Program-made: the position numbers and the translations under genes
The notes under the pieces: generated by a model
Told to the model about the DNA's origin: nothing
Seen by the model: only the letters and a program-made list of their open reading frames with translations
The model's database searches: none
In this document: piece by piece, positions 22,393 to 26,268 of the stretch
How the letters are laid out: each line of letters begins with the position of its first letter
How positions within the stretch are numbered: the stretch's first letter is position 1
Assembly: GCA_018883705.1 (NCBI GenBank)
Contig: JAHLFQ010000005.1
Span: 1-26,268 of the forward strand
DNA length: 26,268 bases
Direction of reading: 5' to 3'
Source: Candidatus Cellulosilyticum pullistercoris
GTDB lineage: Bacteria; Bacillota; Clostridia; Lachnospirales; Cellulosilyticaceae

Positions 22393-24531
22393 TTAATTTA
22401 ATTTCATTGTTAGACCGATTTTATTTCTTGCAACATCTACTGAAAGAACAGCCACCTCAACAATATCTCCAACTTTAACAACTTCCAAAGGATGCTTAAT
22501 AAACTTATCAGACATCTGAGAAATATGCACAAGACCGTCTTGATGAACACCAATATCTACAAATGCTCCAAAATCTACAATATTACGAACTGTTCCCTTT
22601 AACTTCATGCCTTCTTTTAAATCTTTTAACTCAAGAACTTCACTATGCAGAATTGGCTTTGGCATATCTTCACGTGGGTCACGACCCGGTTTTTCTAATG
22701 CTTTAATTATATCTTCTAATGTAGGTAGACCTACTCCAAGTTTATTTGCAAGTGCTTCTATATCGGTAATTTTATCATGCAAACCTTTAAAATCTCTTTT
22801 TTCTAACTCTGCACTAGTATACCCTACTTCTTTAAGAAGTTCTTTTGCTACTTTATAAGATTCTGGATGAACACTTGTTGCATCTAAGAAATTCTCTCCA
22901 TCTGTAATACGTAAGAACCCTGCACATTGTTCAAATACTTTAGGCCCAAGCCCCTTAACTTTTTTAATCTCAGCACGTGATTTAAAAGCACCTGCTTCTT
23001 CGCGGTAAGCAATGATATTTTGAGAAACAGCTTTTTTAATCCCTGCCACATATTGAAGAAGAGAAGATGAAGCTGTATTAATATCTACACCTACTTCATT
23101 AACAGCACTTTCTACAACCCCACCTAAAGACTCCTCTAGACGCTTTTGATTCATGTCATGTTGATACTGTCCTACTCCAATTGCTTTAGGTTCAATCTTA
23201 ACTAATTCTGCAAGCGGGTCTTGGAGACGTCTTGCAATAGAGACAGCACTCCTTACTCCTACATCATCTTTTGGAAACTCCTCGGTTGCTAGTTTTGAAG
23301 CTGAGTAAACAGATGCCCCCGCTTCATTGACAATCACATAGTGAAGCTTCTTATCTAACTCTTTAATCGTATCTGCTACAAATTTCTCCGTTTCTCTTGA
23401 TGCTGTACCATTTCCAATAGATAACAGGTCTACATCATACTTTTCAATTAATGCTTTTAATACTTTCTTAGCCTCTTCTATGTTATTTTGTGGTGGCGTT
23501 GGATAGATCACTGTATTGTCTAGTTTTTTACCTGTTTCATCAACAACTGCGATTTTACACCCTGTACGATAAGCTGGGTCAATCCCCATCACTGTATGTC
23601 CTTTAATAGGTGATTGCATCAAAAGTTGATAAAGATTCTTTTTAAAGACCTCTAAAGCACCATCTTCTGCTTTTTGAGAAAGTTCATTTCGAATATCTCT
23701 TTCTATAGCAGGTGCAATGAGACGCTTATAACTATCTTCTAGCATCTCTACTATATAAGTATGAGTTGTACTTTCCCTTTTTAGTGTTTGTGCTTTAAGA
23801 TAATCTAGAATTTCTTCAATAGGTGCTTCTATCTTCACAGTTAATGCTTTTTCATTTTCACCCCTATTAATCGCTAAAATTCTGTGTCCTGGTATCGCAC
23901 TTAACTTCTCACTATAATCATAGTACATATCAAAAACAGTTTCTGCTTTTTCATCTTTTGCTTTTGTTACAATAAGCCCCTTTTTAAAGGTAAGATTTCT
24001 AATATATCCTCTAAAGCTGGCATTATCTGATATCTCTTCAGCTAGAATATCTTGTGCTCCTTGAAGTGCAACTTTGATATCTGCTACACCTTTTTCTTCA
24101 CTCACAAATTCCATAGCAAATGTTTCGATATCTGTTTTATTTTGAGCCATAATAGCTTCTGCTAATGCTTCTAACCCTTTTTCTTTTGCAATAGTTGCTC
24201 TTGTACGTTTCTTAGGACGATAGGGTAAATATAAATCCTCTACTTGAGTTGCTGTCATAGCTTCTTCTATACTCTTTTTAAGCTCAGGTGTAAGTTTACC
24301 TTGTTCTTCTATACTTTTTAAAACCTGTTCTTTTCTTGATTCTAAATTAAGAAGGTAAGTATAACGTTCTCCAAATTGTCTAAGTACCTCATCATTTAGC
24401 CCACCCGTTAACTCTTTACGATATCTTGCAATAAACGGAATGGTGTTACCCTCATCTATTAGTTTAATCGTATTTTCTACTTGTGTTTTTTTAATATTAA
24501 GTTCTTCTTGTAAAATCTGTATAATATTCAT
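22393..24531 (-). CDS. tex: Tex family RNA-binding transcription accessory protein
   Basis: A 712-residue Tex protein, a nucleic-acid-binding factor related to eukaryotic Spt6 and linked to transcription. Domains in order are an N-terminal helical region (GNTIPFIARYRKELTGGLNDE near 27-48), a YqgF/RNase-H-like domain (GIDPAYRTGCKIAVVDETGK), helix-hairpin-helix repeats (NTASSSLLQYVAGI, IKKVKGLGPKVFEQCAGFLRI), and a C-terminal S1 domain at about 642-712 (GTVRNIVDFGAFVDIGVHQD, GLVHISQMSD). Length and motifs are complete. AAGGAG precedes ATG 24531. No clear terminator follows it before the ribU promoter, so some transcripts may read into the riboswitch. Confidence 0.95.
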   Translation of the reverse strand: MNIIQILQEELNIKKTQVENTIKLIDEGNTIPFIARYRKELTGGLNDEVLRQFGERYTYLLNLESRKEQVLKSIEEQGKLTPELKKSIEEAMTATQVEDLYLPYRPKKRTRATIAKEKGLEALAEAIMAQNKTDIETFAMEFVSEEKGVADIKVALQGAQDILAEEISDNASFRGYIRNLTFKKGLIVTKAKDEKAETVFDMYYDYSEKLSAIPGHRILAINRGENEKALTVKIEAPIEEILDYLKAQTLKRESTTHTYIVEMLEDSYKRLIAPAIERDIRNELSQKAEDGALEVFKKNLYQLLMQSPIKGHTVMGIDPAYRTGCKIAVVDETGKKLDNTVIYPTPPQNNIEEAKKVLKALIEKYDVDLLSIGNGTASRETEKFVADTIKELDKKLHYVIVNEAGASVYSASKLATEEFPKDDVGVRSAVSIARRLQDPLAELVKIEPKAIGVGQYQHDMNQKRLEESLGGVVESAVNEVGVDINTASSSLLQYVAGIKKAVSQNIIAYREEAGAFKSRAEIKKVKGLGPKVFEQCAGFLRITDGENFLDATSVHPESYKVAKELLKEVGYTSAELEKRDFKGLHDKITDIEALANKLGVGLPTLEDIIKALEKPGRDPREDMPKPILHSEVLELKDLKEGMKLKGTVRNIVDFGAFVDIGVHQDGLVHISQMSDKFIKHPLEVVKVGDIVEVAVLSVDVARNKIGLTMKLN

Positions 24532-24591
24532 TTTTATCTCCTTACCATCTCTTTTTATTTATCCTATCACAGATAAATCAAAAAAAACAGT

Positions 24592-26106
24592 TTACGCCCC
24601 CATATAGCGACATCTTATCTGATCATTTAAAGCCGTCACACTTCTATCGTCTAACCATGTTACTTCTCCTACTTCTTTTCTTTTTAGATAAATCCTTAAC
24701 TCTTTCTCGCTTTGTTGTTTATCAAATACCATGTCACCCTCGTGTAATTTTAAAATCGCACAAATAAGTCTTAAGGTCAATGTACTCGCCACATCCTTTA
24801 TCTTTCCATCTTCCCTATCTAACATATTAATCTGTTCATATAATTCCTCTAAATAAGGTATATTGGTATTTATGATTCGAATACATAGGCGTTCTTCCTC
24901 ATATTCTTGGCTCATTTCGACATAAAGTTTTTTAATTAAATGCTCTTGAAGCATTAATCCAAATAATAGGGTAAAACACTGCTGCATCAATACACCATCT
25001 ACTACCACATTCATTTCCTCTTCTTGAGGATCGAAAACAAGATGACTTCCAATGATTTCTTCAGAAAAAGCATCTATAACACCCTCAATAACTTCTACCA
25101 GATTATATGTTTGATATCTAAGTTCTATATGATGTCCATTTATTTTTTGGATATCTATCATGTCCTGAATAATATTCATAACAATACTGCAATCTTTTTT
25201 TACATCCTTTATTTCTTCTATCATCTCAGCTTCTTCAAAATCTAGTATTAAAATATCGAGTGCACTTCGAATCACATTAACAGGTGTCTTAAATTCATGT
25301 GATAAATTAACAATCATATCACAGTTTTTACTTTGTTCATTGATTTGATCTTCTATCTCATCAAGGACATGCATACGCTCTTTCCAAGGTGATGAAACAC
25401 AAATATAAAAAGTACCAAAAAACAGATACAATACATGAATAGATTGAAAAGTAATCATAGTAACTGCATGTTTTTCCAATTTGAAAATATAAAGGCAGTT
25501 AAATACTCCATACATGATCATAAAGTTTAGAAGAACTTTAAATAAAGGCATTTTTTCATGTAAAATTTTTTCAATAATCTGCCTCCATCTTAAACGAATC
25601 ATACTATTAACCACTATACCAACTAAAATGCTTCCTCTAATTAAAGATTCAATTAGTGCCTCTTCTAAATTCATACTTATTACTACAATAAGTATAAAAC
25701 AAACTGTAACAATGCACGTAGAAATATGTTTTTTTATAGGATATTTTACTAAATAACAACCTACTACTAAACTTGAAAAATCCAACAACTGACATCGTAA
25801 AAATAAAGTTAAAAGATCTAAATGTGTCTCTTGATGACAGGCTTTTAAATAAAAATAGATGATAATCAACATCATCTTAAATATATTATTTAGGGCTAAT
25901 GTATTAACAATATTATACTGATCTATTTGCATATATTGATTGACTATAAGCTTTACTGCTATCGAAAGCCCAAAAGTAATACTAACCATACTAAGACTCA
26001 AAAATAGGTTTGGTTCTTGATCATGTGTAGTCATTAAACTTAATATAAAAAGTATGACTCCTAAAAAATTAAGTAGATAATATTGCTTTTTATGCTCCCC
26101 CCACAT
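24592..26106 (-). CDS. Membrane sensor histidine-kinase-like protein with degenerate ATP-binding domain
   Basis: A 504-residue protein. The N-terminal ~240 residues hold about seven hydrophobic segments with short loops and no large sensor domain. A dimerisation/phosphoacceptor helix follows, with an intact H-box at H270 (IVNLSHEFKTPVNVIRSAL). In the C-terminal region the HATPase boxes are not recognisable. The N-box position reads LMQQCFTLLFGLMLQEHL without the usual Asn pair. No DxGxG G1 box is seen, and the G2 position (VASTLTLRLICAILKLHEG) lacks its glycines. It may be a phosphatase, a scaffold or a receiver of phosphate from a partner kinase (inference). AGGAGG lies just before ATG 26106. 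It starts 15 bp after what looks like the end of another kinase gene, so the two probably form an operon. Confidence 0.8.
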   Translation of the reverse strand: MWGEHKKQYYLLNFLGVILFILSLMTTHDQEPNLFLSLSMVSITFGLSIAVKLIVNQYMQIDQYNIVNTLALNNIFKMMLIIIYFYLKACHQETHLDLLTLFLRCQLLDFSSLVVGCYLVKYPIKKHISTCIVTVCFILIVVISMNLEEALIESLIRGSILVGIVVNSMIRLRWRQIIEKILHEKMPLFKVLLNFMIMYGVFNCLYIFKLEKHAVTMITFQSIHVLYLFFGTFYICVSSPWKERMHVLDEIEDQINEQSKNCDMIVNLSHEFKTPVNVIRSALDILILDFEEAEMIEEIKDVKKDCSIVMNIIQDMIDIQKINGHHIELRYQTYNLVEVIEGVIDAFSEEIIGSHLVFDPQEEEMNVVVDGVLMQQCFTLLFGLMLQEHLIKKLYVEMSQEYEEERLCIRIINTNIPYLEELYEQINMLDREDGKIKDVASTLTLRLICAILKLHEGDMVFDKQQSEKELRIYLKRKEVGEVTWLDDRSVTALNDQIRCRYMGA

Positions 26107-26121
26107 ACTCTCCTCCTACTT

Positions 26122-26268
26122 CTAATATCTATCTAAGTCAGAAAACTCAACTTGTATTTTCTCACTCAAGCTATTTTTGTGCTTTTTCTTATATTTTCTT
26201 TTGTCTAATTTTTCTCCCTGTGTTATAGGTAATCCAATGCTAATTAAAGTCCCTCTATCCTCTTTACT
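26122..26268 (-). CDS. 3' end of a probable second histidine kinase gene (partial)
   Basis: An open frame enters from the right edge and ends at TAG 26122-26124 after 48 codons: ...SKEDRGTLISIGLPITQGEKLDK..., then a basic tail ending SDLDRY. The phrase RGTLISIGLPI resembles the last strand of a HATPase domain (G-T-x-hydrophobic-x-LP). The stop is 15 bp before the start of the kinase-like gene downstream on the same strand. The family call is tentative because only the tail is visible. Confidence 0.5.
   Translation of the reverse strand, partial: SKEDRGTLISIGLPITQGEKLDKRKYKKKHKNSLSEKIQVEFSDLDRY

Noticed and set aside
24532..24591. Possible terminator between the kinase-like gene and tex
   Set aside because: Only a weak six-base inverted repeat is present with a long loop and poor T-run; not called.

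Overview
The window is a low-GC bacterial chromosome segment with typical Clostridia (Bacillota) housekeeping content. Supporting signs are AAGGAGG-type ribosome binding sites, TTGAAA/TATAAT sigma-A promoters, a LexA box of the Gram-positive type, an FMN riboswitch ahead of a RibU-type ECF transporter, 'stalk' (copper-amine-oxidase-N-like) surface proteins, and the rho / rpmE / yqhQ / prmC / prfA cluster. A Lachnospirales-like anaerobe is my best guess, but that is inference. I found no mobile elements, tRNA or rRNA genes, or CRISPR arrays.

Layout, left to right. (1) uvrA (partial, minus strand) has an SOS-type promoter, followed by a secreted stalk+CAP protein (+), uridine kinase udk (-), a DegV fatty-acid-binding protein (+) and uvrB (-). 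Convergent pairs are separated by bidirectional terminators. uvrA and uvrB are not adjacent, but each has its own LexA-like box. (2) A ZIP metal transporter sits with a cysteine-rich two-domain DUF1540 protein. (3) The translation-termination cluster is rho, then rpmE with its own promoter and terminator, then yqhQ-prmC-prfA. prfA (release factor 1) carries an in-frame TAA at 8332-8334. (4) Next come a PAS-GGDEF-EAL cyclic-di-GMP protein with a degenerate GGDEF motif, a Lon-family protease whose ATPase motifs are missing, and a large secreted stalk/PKD-like protein. (5) tsaE-tsaB-rimI form the tRNA t6A operon. (6) ribU lies under an FMN riboswitch with a terminator, next to tex. (7) At the right edge is a membrane sensor-kinase-like protein with a degenerate ATP-binding domain, preceded by the 3' end of a probable second kinase.

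The most notable points are four. First, RF1 is interrupted by one of its own cognate stop codons, in a window where all 21 visible gene ends are TAA or TAG and none is TGA. Second, there are two apparent pseudo-enzymes: the ATPase-dead Lon and the ATP-site-dead histidine kinase. Third, TGTAAT direct repeats with WalR/YycF-like spacing lie upstream of both stalk-domain surface protein genes. Fourth, LexA boxes accompany the split uvrA and uvrB. I see no obviously new multi-gene system. The prfA stop is the observation most worth checking, and a sequencing error or simple nonsense mutation must be excluded first.
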